In this document: positions 1-8,470 of the stretch, piece after piece
How positions within the stretch are numbered: position 1 is the first letter of the stretch
Layout of the letters: every line of letters starts with the position of its first letter
DNA from: CAYJAQ01 sp964368275
GTDB lineage: Bacteria > Bacillota_I > Bacilli_A > ML615J-28 > CAG-313
Length of the DNA stretch: 39,113 bases
Assembly (NCBI GenBank): GCA_964368275.1
Contig: CAYJAQ010000006.1
Location: forward strand, 1 to 39,113
Direction of reading: 5' to 3'
Notes under the pieces: model-generated
What the model was told of the DNA's origin: nothing
Databases searched by the model: none
Seen by the model: the letters and a program-made list of their open reading frames with translations, nothing else
Translations under genes and position numbers: made by a program

Positions 1-1
1 A

Positions 2-1279
2 TTAGATATCTATTCTTAATCTTTTCATAATTAAATCATTAAAAATTCTTCCACGAGCTTCAAAACTAGAATATTGATCTAAACTAGGCGAGGCGGGTGA
101 AAACAATAAAATTGTAGGCAATTCATCAATAATTATATTCTCAATATGATTATCTAAAGTATTACTTAAGTAATAGGGAATATTCTTATTGTCTAAATAC
201 TCTGCAATCTCATAGCGATTTTCACCATACAAAAATGCTAAATCTATTTTATCAATTACTTCATCTAGTTGATACCAATCTTCAGAACGTTTTACCCCTC
301 CTGCTAACCAATATAAACGTTCATCGTTTTTATCAATAGACTTTAATGCTGAAATTAATGAAAATGGATTTGTTGATTTAGCATCATTATAGATAATCAA
401 CTTACCGTCATCAAATGTTTTTTGTAATCGAAAATTAGGAGGTCTAAAAGCTTTTAAGGTTTTTCTCATCATTAACAAAGAGATTCCTAGTTTTGAAGCT
501 ACCACTAATGCTCCAATAGCATTTTGGATATTAAAGAAAGTATTGAGATTAGTATCACTAATTTTTACTATTACCTTGTCATTATAACATAAATAGTCAC
601 CATCACTCATTATACCATTATCCGATTTTCGATTATCATACATTACTTTTTCAAACTCTTTCTGCAAAAATTCTTCTTCAAAGATATTATTACGTGGGAA
701 TATTACCAAATCGTTTTCTTTCATATTCACTATTAAGCGTAATTTAGCATGAAAATATGCCAAAAAACTCTTATGATGTTCTAAATGATTAGGTGTAATA
801 TCAGTGAATAAAGCAATAGTAGGATGTAACGTATAACAATACTCCAACATATAGCTAGAAGCTTCAACAACTACATATTCATTTTTAAAAGTACGCTCAC
901 TCCGAAGTGAAAACAATGGAACACCAATATTACCAGCCAAATATGATTTGAATTTATTTTTTATTAATTCGTAAACAAGCATAGTAATAGTTGTCTTACC
1001 ATTAGTGCCAGTAATAACAATTAATTTAGCAAGTGGAAATAGAATACTAAAAAGTTCTAAATCACTAAGAACTAAAATATTTCTAACTTTAGCTTCTTCC
1101 AATAATACTGTATCATTTCTGATACCAGGACTTTTTACAATAAAGTCAATATTATCGAGATCATAGATGTCATCACCATCTATGTACACTTCGTATGATA
1201 CTTTGTTTTCATCAAAATAACTTTTTACCGCAAGGTTACTAATTCCCATTCCATATAATAAATACTTCTTACTTAAAAT
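2..1279 (-). CDS. murD: UDP-N-acetylmuramoyl-L-alanine--D-glutamate ligase (MurD), probable AUU start
   Basis: MurD adds D-glutamate to UDP-MurNAc-L-alanine in the cytoplasm, using ATP. The Mur-ligase P-loop GTNGKTT is near residue 91, with a His-rich PNHLEHHKSF segment and NDAKSTNP further on. The first ATG (1247-1249) lies inside the N-terminal Rossmann loop (YGMGISNLAV). Open frame continues upstream and restores the first beta strand (KKYLLYGMGIS), yet it holds no ATG, GTG or TTG before a stop. An ATT at 1279-1277 lies 7 nt after GGGGG (1291-1287) and is the best start, giving about 425 aa against about 450 for the family. The gene overlaps the end of mraY by a few bases, as expected in a dcw cluster. 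The stop TAA is at the window edge. Function is near certain; the start is inferred. Confidence 0.93.
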   Translation of the reverse strand: MLSKKYLLYGMGISNLAVKSYFDENKVSYEVYIDGDDIYDLDNIDFIVKSPGIRNDTVLLEEAKVRNILVLSDLELFSILFPLAKLIVITGTNGKTTITMLVYELIKNKFKSYLAGNIGVPLFSLRSERTFKNEYVVVEASSYMLEYCYTLHPTIALFTDITPNHLEHHKSFLAYFHAKLRLIVNMKENDLVIFPRNNIFEEEFLQKEFEKVMYDNRKSDNGIMSDGDYLCYNDKVIVKISDTNLNTFFNIQNAIGALVVASKLGISLLMMRKTLKAFRPPNFRLQKTFDDGKLIIYNDAKSTNPFSLISALKSIDKNDERLYWLAGGVKRSEDWYQLDEVIDKIDLAFLYGENRYEIAEYLDNKNIPYYLSNTLDNHIENIIIDELPTILLFSPASPSLDQYSSFEARGRIFNDLIMKRLRIDI

Positions 1280-2265
1280 AATCGCACCCCCATTATAACT
1301 CCTAATATCCCCATAACAATATTAAAACTCCAAAAAATTAAATCAATTTGCCATTCCGTATAACCAGAAAGTTCTAAATGATGATGAATTGGTGCCATTT
1401 TAAAAAGCCGCTTACCGTGAGTTGCTTTAAAGTATATAACTTGTAAAATAACACTAATCGTTTCTATTACAAAAGGTATACCAATAATTAATAATAACAC
1501 TTCACACTCTAAGCAAATAGAAATTGTAGCTAGAATAGCACCTAATGCAAGCGAACCTGTATTACCCATGAAAATCTTAGCTGGATACACATTAAATATT
1601 AAGAAGCCTAATATTGTAACAACGAGAGCCAAACAAATCACAAATACTGGCCAATTACTTTGATAATAAGCAATCAAGGAAAAGCTAGCAAAGTTGATTG
1701 TTAATAATCCGCCTGCTAATCCATCAATCCCATCTGATATATTTACTGCATTGCTAGTGCCTACTAATAATAAAAGTAAGAAAATACCGTAGCCAAAATA
1801 TAGATTAACATTAACACCAAAGATATTGAGACTAGAATCATGACTACTAAGAATTAAAACCCCATACATAATCGCAGCTATTAACAATTGACATAAAAAT
1901 TTTATACTTGGCCTAATTCCATCATTTACTTGTTTTACAATAATTAAGTAATCATCAATAAAGCCTAGTAATCCATATCCGAGAAAAGCAATTGCAATTA
2001 ATGCTAGTTGCCATCTATCAATTGCTAAATTCAACCAGAATATACTAATAAGCGCAATCATACTTGCAAATATTATAATTAAAGAACCACCCATAGTAGG
2101 CGTCCCTGCTTTTTGCAAATGACGCTCAGGTCCTTCTTTACGAATACTTTGACCTACCTTCGCTTTTCTGAGAAATGGTATTGTTAGCAAATAAGCTATA
2201 ACCTCAAGTATCAAGAACACCACTGATATACCATATATTATATATTTAACTTGTGCTATTAACAT
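1273..2265 (-). CDS. mraY: Phospho-N-acetylmuramoyl-pentapeptide transferase (MraY)
   Basis: This integral membrane enzyme transfers phospho-MurNAc-pentapeptide from UDP to undecaprenyl phosphate, making lipid I. The 330 aa product is very hydrophobic with about ten predicted membrane segments. It carries the family signatures: the aspartate pair in GFIDDYL (residues 101-107), SDGIDGLAGG (177-186), MGNTGSLALG, and the cytoplasmic histidine motif MAPIHHHLE (290-298). Length is normal for Gram-positive MraY. The ATG follows a GAGG at a suitable distance and overlaps the 3' end of murE by about 20 nt, so translation is probably coupled. murD follows immediately. Confidence 0.97.
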   Translation of the reverse strand: MLIAQVKYIIYGISVVFLILEVIAYLLTIPFLRKAKVGQSIRKEGPERHLQKAGTPTMGGSLIIIFASMIALISIFWLNLAIDRWQLALIAIAFLGYGLLGFIDDYLIIVKQVNDGIRPSIKFLCQLLIAAIMYGVLILSSHDSSLNIFGVNVNLYFGYGIFLLLLLVGTSNAVNISDGIDGLAGGLLTINFASFSLIAYYQSNWPVFVICLALVVTILGFLIFNVYPAKIFMGNTGSLALGAILATISICLECEVLLLIIGIPFVIETISVILQVIYFKATHGKRLFKMAPIHHHLELSGYTEWQIDLIFWSFNIVMGILGVIMGVRLF

Positions 2266-3682
2266 CCTTGATTACCTCTTTTATCATTTCTTCATCTGAC
2301 ATTCTTCGAGCTAAAACATCTACATATGTTTTTTCAAGCCCTTTGCCCATTAACAAAATAATATCTTCTTCGTTACTATCAAGAACTGCTTGGCGAATTG
2401 CTCCATTGCGTTTTTCAATGACTAAATAATTTGCTGATGTTAAATCTTGGGTTATATCTAGAATAATTTGTTCAAACGGTTCATTACGAGAATTATCTTC
2501 GGTAAAATATACTATGTCCCCAAATTCACAAGCATATTCACCAATTAATGGTCTTTTTAAACGGTCACGATTTCCACCACAACCAATTACGATTAAAAGA
2601 CGCTTAGGTTTTAATTTACTTAGCATCACAAGTGTTTTACGCACGGCTTCTGGGGTATGTGCATAGTCAATAACAATTGTACGATTTTGCCATCTACTGA
2701 CATTCATTCGGCCATTTATTGGTGGTAAATTCTGTAAAAAAGTGGGAAATCTTTTTAAATCAACTTTTAATACATCTAGGCAAGCAAACACAGCAGCAAT
2801 ATTTTCAGTGTTGTATTCTCCCAACAAATTAGTAATTAGTTTTATCTCATTTTCAAAATAAGTTATTTTAAAAATAGTATTCAATAAATCCATTTTTTCT
2901 ATATTGATATGATAATCACCACTAGTACTACCAAAACTAACATTGTGATTAATTGTTAAATTTTGATAGAAGTTGTAATATTTACTATCATGATTTAAAA
3001 TAACCATGCTATTAGCATCGCGCAACTGATTTAGCAGTAATCCTTTAGAAAAGAGATAATCGCTTAAGTTCTTATGGTAGTCTAAATGATCATGTGTTAC
3101 ATTTGTAATAATGACAACATCAAACTTAATCCCCATAATTCGCAATTCCCGTATTGCTTGACTACTAATTTCAATTAATGCATAACCATTATGAAAATTT
3201 GCTTTTCTTATTAACTCATAAATATTAGTAATTCCCGGCGTAGTATTATTGGTTGTATAATATTCATCATCAATATAGTTTCCCATACTAGAAAACATTA
3301 CAACTGATTTTTTTAGATAGCGTAGATATTGGAAAAGAATACTAGTAACCGTTGTTTTGCCATTAGTACCTGTTATACCGATTATTTTTAAGCGATTAAG
3401 CAAGTGCTTATAAAGAACGCTCATGATGTATGCTAACTCTTTTTTAGCATTGTCTACAACAATTAGATTAACATTTTCTGGTACCGAGCACTCATGCTCA
3501 GTAATTATAGTACGGGCACCTTTGCAAATTGCCTCATTAATAAACTGATTGCCATCTGTCGTATACCCTTTGTAGGCAACAAAAATGGCCCCGACAATAA
3601 CCTCCTCAGATTTGTCACATACTTTTGCAACTCGATGATTATTTTTTATTAGCTTGTTCATGTATAAATTTTTTACTCTCAT
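2246..3682 (-). CDS. murE: UDP-N-acetylmuramyl-tripeptide synthetase (MurE)
   Basis: MurE adds the third, diamino acid residue to UDP-MurNAc-L-Ala-D-Glu. The 478 aa protein has the MurE N-terminal domain, the P-loop GTNGKT (105-110), EISSQAIRE, THDHLDYHKN, DYAHTPEAVRKTL and GCGGNRDRLKRPLIGEYA. The substrate-selecting loop, usually DNPR in meso-diaminopimelate enzymes, reads DNSR (396-399). The Arg that contacts the diaminopimelate carboxylate is kept, so meso-DAP is the more likely substrate, though the Pro-to-Ser change leaves doubt. It starts 4 nt after the PBP gene and overlaps mraY. No murF is seen in the window. Confidence 0.95.
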   Translation of the reverse strand: MRVKNLYMNKLIKNNHRVAKVCDKSEEVIVGAIFVAYKGYTTDGNQFINEAICKGARTIITEHECSVPENVNLIVVDNAKKELAYIMSVLYKHLLNRLKIIGITGTNGKTTVTSILFQYLRYLKKSVVMFSSMGNYIDDEYYTTNNTTPGITNIYELIRKANFHNGYALIEISSQAIRELRIMGIKFDVVIITNVTHDHLDYHKNLSDYLFSKGLLLNQLRDANSMVILNHDSKYYNFYQNLTINHNVSFGSTSGDYHINIEKMDLLNTIFKITYFENEIKLITNLLGEYNTENIAAVFACLDVLKVDLKRFPTFLQNLPPINGRMNVSRWQNRTIVIDYAHTPEAVRKTLVMLSKLKPKRLLIVIGCGGNRDRLKRPLIGEYACEFGDIVYFTEDNSRNEPFEQIILDITQDLTSANYLVIEKRNGAIRQAVLDSNEEDIILLMGKGLEKTYVDVLARRMSDEEMIKEVIKDVNSTS

Positions 3683-3686
3683 AGTT

Positions 3687-5585
3687 TTACTCAGTATATA
3701 GGATTACTGTTCCCCCTTCAATAATTTTCATACCAGCTTCTGGCAATTGCGCAACAATATTCTTTCCCTCACCTTTTATTATTATATTATATTTAGTAGT
3801 CGTCTTTACCATCTTACTAGTCAATCCAACATAGTCATCTACAGTATATGACCTTTTATCAATCCAATATCTAGCATCTAGTGGAACCCCATCTGCTTGA
3901 GGCGATATTTTTAAGGAGGAAAAGCAAGTCATTAGAACTTCTTTAACCATTGGTGCTACTACAACACCGCCATACTGAATAGTATTTTTAGCATTTTCAA
4001 CCGCAATATAAACAGCTGTTTGTGGTTTATTCATTGGTGCCATACCTAGAAAAGATAAGATATACTTTCCTTCTACATATACACCATTCTCAGCAACTTG
4101 CGCTGTACCTGTTTTTCCACCAACACGATATCCTTCAATATACGCCGATCGTGCAGTACCAAGAGAAGCAACATGCTCTAATGCAAATGCTACTTTATCT
4201 GATGTCGCTTTACTAATAACATTACGAACAAAAATAGGTGTCGACTGATACACAACTTCGCCCGTATAACTGCTGGCAATTCCCTTTAGAATAGTCGGTT
4301 GATGTAATTCACCACCATTTACAGCCGCACATGCTGCATTGACAAGTTGAATAGCCGTAGAAGAATTACCCTGACCAAAGCTTGATGTTGCAAGTTCAAC
4401 ATTGCCAATATTATTAGGATTAAATACAATTCCACTACTTTCACCTAATAAATCAATTCCGGTTTTTTTACCAAATCCAAATTTTTCAATATATGAAAAG
4501 AGTCGTTCTTTACCAAGACGCATGCCTATTGTCATAAAACCAGGGTTACATGAATTTTGCAAAACTTCCAAAAATGTCTCTGTACCATGGCCACCAGCCT
4601 TCCAGTCTTTAATGCGTGCTCCATCAATTATCATATAGCCTGGATCAATAAATGTCTCATCTAGCCGAAATACCTTTTCTTCAAGTCCAGCAGAAAAAGT
4701 AACTATCTTAAAAGTTGAACCTGGTTCAAAGCTCTTCCATATTGGAAGATTACGATTATAAAGTGATTGATCATAAGTCCAGTAATCTTCGGGGTTATAT
4801 GTTGGACGTGAAGCCATTGCTAAAATTTCACTGGTTTGTGGATCCATAACTAATGCCAATATTTCATCAGCGTCATATCTTACCATGGCGTTATCTAATA
4901 TGCGTTCAAGGCATATTTGAATATCTAAATCTATTGTTAAATAGATATCAAAACCAGCTGTTGTTGTATCATAGTAGCCATTTAAGTTCTCCATTAGATT
5001 ACCATGAGCATCTGTAAATATTCGTAATGAACCACTTTTCCCCTTCAAATATTCCTCATAAATATACTCAATACCCGTGATACCCTGATTATCAACTCCA
5101 CAAATACCGATTACTTGGGAGAGATAGTGGTGATAAGGATAATACCGCTTAGTATCAGCAACTATATAAACTCCATCAAGATTTAATTTGGCAATTTGTA
5201 AAGCTTGATCAACGGATATTCTTTGACCTTCAGGTTTTATGATTTCGACCGAAACGCGTTTCTTTAAATGGCTTTGAATGTCTGATTGACTAACATTAAG
5301 AACTTTAGCTAATTGAAGAGCGGTAGTATTAATATCCGAAACCTGCTTTGGAATGACCACAATACTAGGTGCTAAGACACTACCCACAATTAGTTTGCCA
5401 TTGCGATCATAAATATTACCGCGCCGTCCTTCAATTGGCGCACTTCTAGTCCAAAGATTTAATGCTTTTTCATAATATTCATCTGATGCTATTATTTTTA
5501 AATAGCTCAATCTAATAAGCACACATACTGATAATAGTACACACAACAAGTATACTACCAATATTCTTCTTCTAATTATCAACAT
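3687..5585 (-). CDS. Class B penicillin-binding protein with PASTA domain (SpoVD/PbpB type)
   Basis: This is a membrane-anchored D,D-transpeptidase that crosslinks peptidoglycan at the septum or spore cortex. A single N-terminal membrane helix (ILVVYLLCVLLSVCVLIRL) precedes the PBP-dimer domain (RSAPIEGRRGNIYDRNG). The transpeptidase domain has STFK (SxxK), SCN (SxN) and KTGT boxes. One C-terminal PASTA domain ends the protein. The frame is open to a GTG at 5630, but the ATG at 5585 (MLIIRRRILVV) is preceded by GGTGATAG at the right distance and puts the positive residues directly before the helix; this gives 632 aa. It is the first dcw gene here and murE follows after 4 nt. Sequence alone does not separate a division PBP (PbpB) from sporulation SpoVD. 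Confidence 0.93.
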   Translation of the reverse strand: MLIIRRRILVVYLLCVLLSVCVLIRLSYLKIIASDEYYEKALNLWTRSAPIEGRRGNIYDRNGKLIVGSVLAPSIVVIPKQVSDINTTALQLAKVLNVSQSDIQSHLKKRVSVEIIKPEGQRISVDQALQIAKLNLDGVYIVADTKRYYPYHHYLSQVIGICGVDNQGITGIEYIYEEYLKGKSGSLRIFTDAHGNLMENLNGYYDTTTAGFDIYLTIDLDIQICLERILDNAMVRYDADEILALVMDPQTSEILAMASRPTYNPEDYWTYDQSLYNRNLPIWKSFEPGSTFKIVTFSAGLEEKVFRLDETFIDPGYMIIDGARIKDWKAGGHGTETFLEVLQNSCNPGFMTIGMRLGKERLFSYIEKFGFGKKTGIDLLGESSGIVFNPNNIGNVELATSSFGQGNSSTAIQLVNAACAAVNGGELHQPTILKGIASSYTGEVVYQSTPIFVRNVISKATSDKVAFALEHVASLGTARSAYIEGYRVGGKTGTAQVAENGVYVEGKYILSFLGMAPMNKPQTAVYIAVENAKNTIQYGGVVVAPMVKEVLMTCFSSLKISPQADGVPLDARYWIDKRSYTVDDYVGLTSKMVKTTTKYNIIIKGEGKNIVAQLPEAGMKIIEGGTVILYTE

Positions 5586-5639
5586 ACTATCACCATTTAA
5601 GCGTATGTTTTGATAAGCTTTTTTATACACTCAAAAGAA

Positions 5640-5660
5640 TTCAAGTATATAATACTTGAA
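5640..5660. promoter_or_regulatory. Perfect 9-bp inverted repeat, candidate operator
   Basis: TTCAAGTAT (5640-5648), a 3-nt spacer, then ATACTTGAA (5652-5660) form a perfect palindrome in the divergent PBP/epimerase intergenic region. The right arm covers the start of the -35 box of the plus-strand promoter (5656-5661). This placement is typical of a repressor site. No protein is identified that would bind it. Confidence 0.5.
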
Positions 5661-5684
5661 AAAGAAAGAAAAAAATGTTAAAAT
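5656..5684 (+). promoter_or_regulatory. Sigma-A promoter of the aldose-1-epimerase gene
   Basis: TTGAAA (5656-5661), 17 nt, TAAAAT (5679-5684), with TGT directly before the -10 as an extended element. The transcript would start about 18 nt before the ATG and include its GAGGTAATT ribosome-binding site. Confidence 0.75.
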
Positions 5685-5707
5685 TTGTGATATGAAATGA
5701 GGTAATT

Positions 5708-6583
5708 ATGCAAACAACAATTAAGAATAAATACATATCTTTAACCGTAGATAATCACGGTGCAGAAATTAGATCTATTATTAAAAATGGGGTTGAATAT
5801 ATTCATCAGCCTAATCCCCAAACTTGGAATCGCAGTGCTCCCTATCTCTTTCCCAATATTGGTGCTATTAAAGACAAACAAACTTTCATTAATGGCCAAC
5901 CATACCCTCTTCCTAAACACGGCTTTTTACGTGACTGTGATTTAACATTGGTTGATCAATCCGAAAGTAAACTAACCTATCAACTCAACAATAGCGCTGA
6001 AACCGAGAATTTTTTTCCATTTAAATTTGAATTACTCATAATATATTTTTTAGTAGATAGTTCTGTTAGCGTACGTTTCTTAGTAAGAAATCTTGATGAA
6101 AAAATATTACCATTTAATTTGGGACTTCATCCAGCATTTAACGTCCCACTTAATAGTAAAGAGCATTTTGAAGACTATCGAATTGAATTTACTGCTGGTC
6201 AAGACTATCAGATTCCCACAGTAGACCTAAAAACCGGCTTAATCGATTGGAAAGCTACAATTCGGCGTTTTCAAAATCTAAAGACTTTACCACTTAACTA
6301 CCACGACTATGACAATGATGCCTTAATATTTACAAATGTCCCTTCACGAAAAGTTTCATTACTTAACAAGAATAATAGTGGCGTTAGCATCGAGTTTTTA
6401 GACTTCCCTCTATTAGGAATTTGGACCCCTAATCATGTTCAGGCTGATTTTATTTGTTTAGAACCATGGATAGGTTGTGGTGATTCACCAACCGGAACTG
6501 GTAATTTCGCTGAAAAGCAAAATATTATTCAAATAGAAAAAAATAATACCTGGACAACCGAGTTCAATATTACTATTCACTAA
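5708..6583 (+). CDS. Aldose 1-epimerase family protein (LacX/GalM type)
   Basis: The product is a cytoplasmic sugar mutarotase-fold protein of the LacX branch, expected to interconvert alpha and beta anomers of a hexose or phosphosugar. The 291 aa sequence matches the family throughout: RSAPYLFPNIGAI, PKHGFLRD with His71, LHPAFNVPL with the probable catalytic His141, and CLEPWIG with the probable catalytic Glu near 252. It has its own promoter and a strong terminator. It is a lone plus-strand gene placed between the PBP gene and rsmH on the opposite strand, where dcw clusters usually carry ftsL and related genes. The true substrate cannot be read from the sequence. Confidence 0.9.
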   Translation: MQTTIKNKYISLTVDNHGAEIRSIIKNGVEYIHQPNPQTWNRSAPYLFPNIGAIKDKQTFINGQPYPLPKHGFLRDCDLTLVDQSESKLTYQLNNSAETENFFPFKFELLIIYFLVDSSVSVRFLVRNLDEKILPFNLGLHPAFNVPLNSKEHFEDYRIEFTAGQDYQIPTVDLKTGLIDWKATIRRFQNLKTLPLNYHDYDNDALIFTNVPSRKVSLLNKNNSGVSIEFLDFPLLGIWTPNHVQADFICLEPWIGCGDSPTGTGNFAEKQNIIQIEKNNTWTTEFNITIH

Positions 6584-6589
6584 AAAAGA

Positions 6590-6634
6590 AAAACTCCAGA
6601 AGAGTATGATCCAATCATATTTTTCTGGAGTTTT
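6590..6634. terminator. Bidirectional terminator between the epimerase gene and rsmH
   Basis: A 12-bp stem, AAAACTCCAGAA (6590-6601) with TTCTGGAGTTTT (6623-6634), continues inward for 9 more pairs to a CCA loop (6611-6613). T-rich tracts follow on both strands. It ends the plus-strand epimerase gene and the minus-strand rsmH gene, whose stop codon lies in the stem. Confidence 0.9.
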
Positions 6635-7568
6635 ATATTTTTTCTATTACGCGGAGTTTTGCACTATGAGCACGTTTATTATTAGCCAACTCCAAATCAC
6701 TTGCAACAATCGTTTTTCTAATTGGTAAAACAAACTTTGGTTCATATTCTTTTGGTATAAAAGGTACCCCACTGGGGATATTAACTGATGTTGCTTCTTT
6801 GAAAATTTGCTTGCAGATACGATCTTCTAGTGAATGAAATGAGATAACGCATATACGTCCATGACTATTTAGAAGGTTCAATGCTTGTTCAAGCGATATT
6901 TTAAAAACTGATAATTCTTTATTAACCTCTATTCGGATAGCTTGAAAAACTTGTTTAGCGGGGTGAGAGGGTTTACGGAGTATTACTGCTGGCAGAGCCG
7001 ACTTAATAACATCAACCAGTTCAAAGGTAGTACTAATTGGTTTATTTGCACGCAATTTAACAATTTTACGGGCAATTTGTGGAGCAAATTTCTCTTCACC
7101 ATATTCATAAAAGATTTTTCTTAGGGCTGCTTCATCATATTCATTAACTACTTGATAGGCACTAAGTATAGCATTTTGGTCCATACGCATATCTAAAGGT
7201 GCATCATAATTGTAACTAAAGCCCCTTTCGGGAATATCAAATTGAAAACTTGATACTCCTAGATCATACAAAATACCATCTACTTTATCAATTTCTAAAT
7301 TCTGCAATTCTGCTTTTAGATTAACAAAATTGTTATTAATAATTTTGTAATTAGTTCCTATCTTGGCAAGCCGTGCATTAGCAACACTAATGGCGTATTC
7401 ATCTTGATCGAAGGCAATTAAAAGTCCAGTTGTTAATTTAGCAAGAATTGCGGAAGAATGCCCACCGCCCCCTAATGTACAGTCTACATAAATGCCATCA
7501 GGTTTTATCTGTAGTTGTTCAATTGCTTCATTAAGCAGTACAGGGATATGTTGATATTCTTTTTCCAT
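6633..7568 (-). CDS. rsmH: 16S rRNA (cytosine1402-N4)-methyltransferase (RsmH/MraW)
   Basis: RsmH uses S-adenosylmethionine to N4-methylate C1402 in the 16S rRNA decoding centre. The 311 aa protein has the classic order of motifs: HIPVLLNEAI at the N-terminus, the SAM loop DCTLGGGGHS, FDQDEYA, the long conserved block YDLGVSSFQFD with PERGFSY and LDMRMD, RIEVNKEL, VISFHSLEDRI and the C-terminal NKRAHSAKLRVIE. The ATG follows AGAGGTGA. It usually opens a dcw cluster after mraZ. Here mraZ is absent, transcription starts from its own promoter, and the epimerase gene separates it from the PBP gene. Confidence 0.97.
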   Translation of the reverse strand: MEKEYQHIPVLLNEAIEQLQIKPDGIYVDCTLGGGGHSSAILAKLTTGLLIAFDQDEYAISVANARLAKIGTNYKIINNNFVNLKAELQNLEIDKVDGILYDLGVSSFQFDIPERGFSYNYDAPLDMRMDQNAILSAYQVVNEYDEAALRKIFYEYGEEKFAPQIARKIVKLRANKPISTTFELVDVIKSALPAVILRKPSHPAKQVFQAIRIEVNKELSVFKISLEQALNLLNSHGRICVISFHSLEDRICKQIFKEATSVNIPSGVPFIPKEYEPKFVLPIRKTIVASDLELANNKRAHSAKLRVIEKI

Positions 7569-7588
7569 CGTTCACCTCTAGTATTTGT

Positions 7589-7617
7589 ATTCTATCATAA
7601 AATATCATTTTAAGCAA
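7589..7617 (-). promoter_or_regulatory. Sigma-A promoter of rsmH
   Basis: On the minus strand TTGCTT (7617-7612), 17 nt, TAGAAT (7594-7589), with a TGA extended -10. It lies just downstream of the rpmF terminator, so rsmH is an independent unit. Confidence 0.75.
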
Positions 7618-7628
7618 CAAAATAAGAA

Positions 7629-7650
7629 AAAACGCTAAATTTAGCGTTTT
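7629..7650 (-). terminator. Terminator after rpmF
   Basis: AAAACGCTAAA and TTTAGCGTTTT form an 11-bp palindromic hairpin with an effective AATT loop. On the minus strand a T-rich tail follows. It lies about 25 nt past the rpmF stop. Confidence 0.8.
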
Positions 7651-7673
7651 CTTTTTTAATTTAGATTTCTAAA

Positions 7674-7874
7674 TTAATCTTGTTTTTCTTCCTTAACTTT
7701 AATCTCTTTAACTTGACGACCATTATAGTAACCACAAGTAGGACAAACGCGATGAGACAATTTATATTCTCCACAGTTTGGACATACAACCATGCCAGGT
7801 ACTTGAATCTTATAATGTGTGCGACGTTTTAATTTGCGAGTTTTGGAAGTACGACGTTGTTGGGCAATTGACAT
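7674..7874 (-). CDS. rpmF: Large ribosomal subunit protein bL32
   Basis: Component of the 50S subunit. The 66 aa protein begins MSIAQQRRTSKTRKLKRRTH and carries the complete four-cysteine zinc ribbon CPNCGEYKLSHRVCPTCGYY, so it is the zinc-binding (C+) form rather than a zinc-independent paralogue. The C-terminus is a charged Lys/Glu tail. The ATG follows GAGGTG. It is 21 nt downstream of yceD, the usual partner, and shares its promoter. Confidence 0.98.
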   Translation of the reverse strand: MSIAQQRRTSKTRKLKRRTHYKIQVPGMVVCPNCGEYKLSHRVCPTCGYYNGRQVKEIKVKEEKQD

Positions 7875-7895
7875 TTAATACACCTCTATTTCTTG

Positions 7896-8336
7896 CTACT
7901 CGTCTTCATCAGGTATTTCGGGATTCAAAACAATATTGCGTGCTTCAAGAATCTCGTATGCATCATCTCTAACAACTCTAATTGGTATAGCCACAATTAT
8001 ATTAGCCCATACCATCGGTTTTAAATCAATTGTATTGCCTTCAATCAAAAACATTTCTTCATCAGGGTTTTTGCTATATACTTCCTCAATATCTAATTCC
8101 AATTGATATGGAACTTCTTCAAGAGTAAGTGCACAAGCTAAAGCTAATTTTACAGAAATGTGATAATTGAACTGATAAGTATCAGAATCAACACGATTTA
8201 TCGTGCCCTTAACTTGGGTAACCCCAATACTTAAAATGTCTTCGACAATATCAATATCATTTGAAAAATCGAATTGAGTTTCAAATAGAGACGGAAAAGA
8301 TGTAATTTTCATTAATTGTTGCAATGACCACTTCAT
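7896..8336 (-). CDS. yceD: DUF177 / YceD family rRNA-accumulation protein
   Basis: Family members are needed for normal 23S rRNA accumulation in bacteria and plastids and are nearly always encoded next to rpmF, as here. The 146 aa sequence shows the family's core beta-rich segment (VTQVKGTINRV, then VKLALACALTLEEVPYQLELDIEEVY) and an acidic C-terminus. The frame is open to a GTG at 8345, but that GTG lies in the ribosome-binding region. The ATG at 8336 (MKWSLQQLMK) follows AGGAG at 8 nt and is preferred. Confidence 0.88.
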   Translation of the reverse strand: MKWSLQQLMKITSFPSLFETQFDFSNDIDIVEDILSIGVTQVKGTINRVDSDTYQFNYHISVKLALACALTLEEVPYQLELDIEEVYSKNPDEEMFLIEGNTIDLKPMVWANIIVAIPIRVVRDDAYEILEARNIVLNPEIPDEDE

Positions 8337-8360
8337 CCTTCTCACTCCTGACCATTGTGT

Positions 8361-8389
8361 ATTATACTATATTATTGAAAAATTGTCAA
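8361..8389 (-). promoter_or_regulatory. Consensus sigma-A promoter of yceD-rpmF
   Basis: TTGACA (8389-8384), exactly 17 nt, TATAAT (8366-8361) on the minus strand: a perfect consensus promoter, fitting high expression of a ribosomal protein operon. Confidence 0.9.
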
Positions 8390-8470
8390 AGAATATCCCC
8401 TTTTTTTTGTAATTCTAGAGTCATACTCACATATTGCGACATTTATGCATACTATATAATAGGTGATTAT

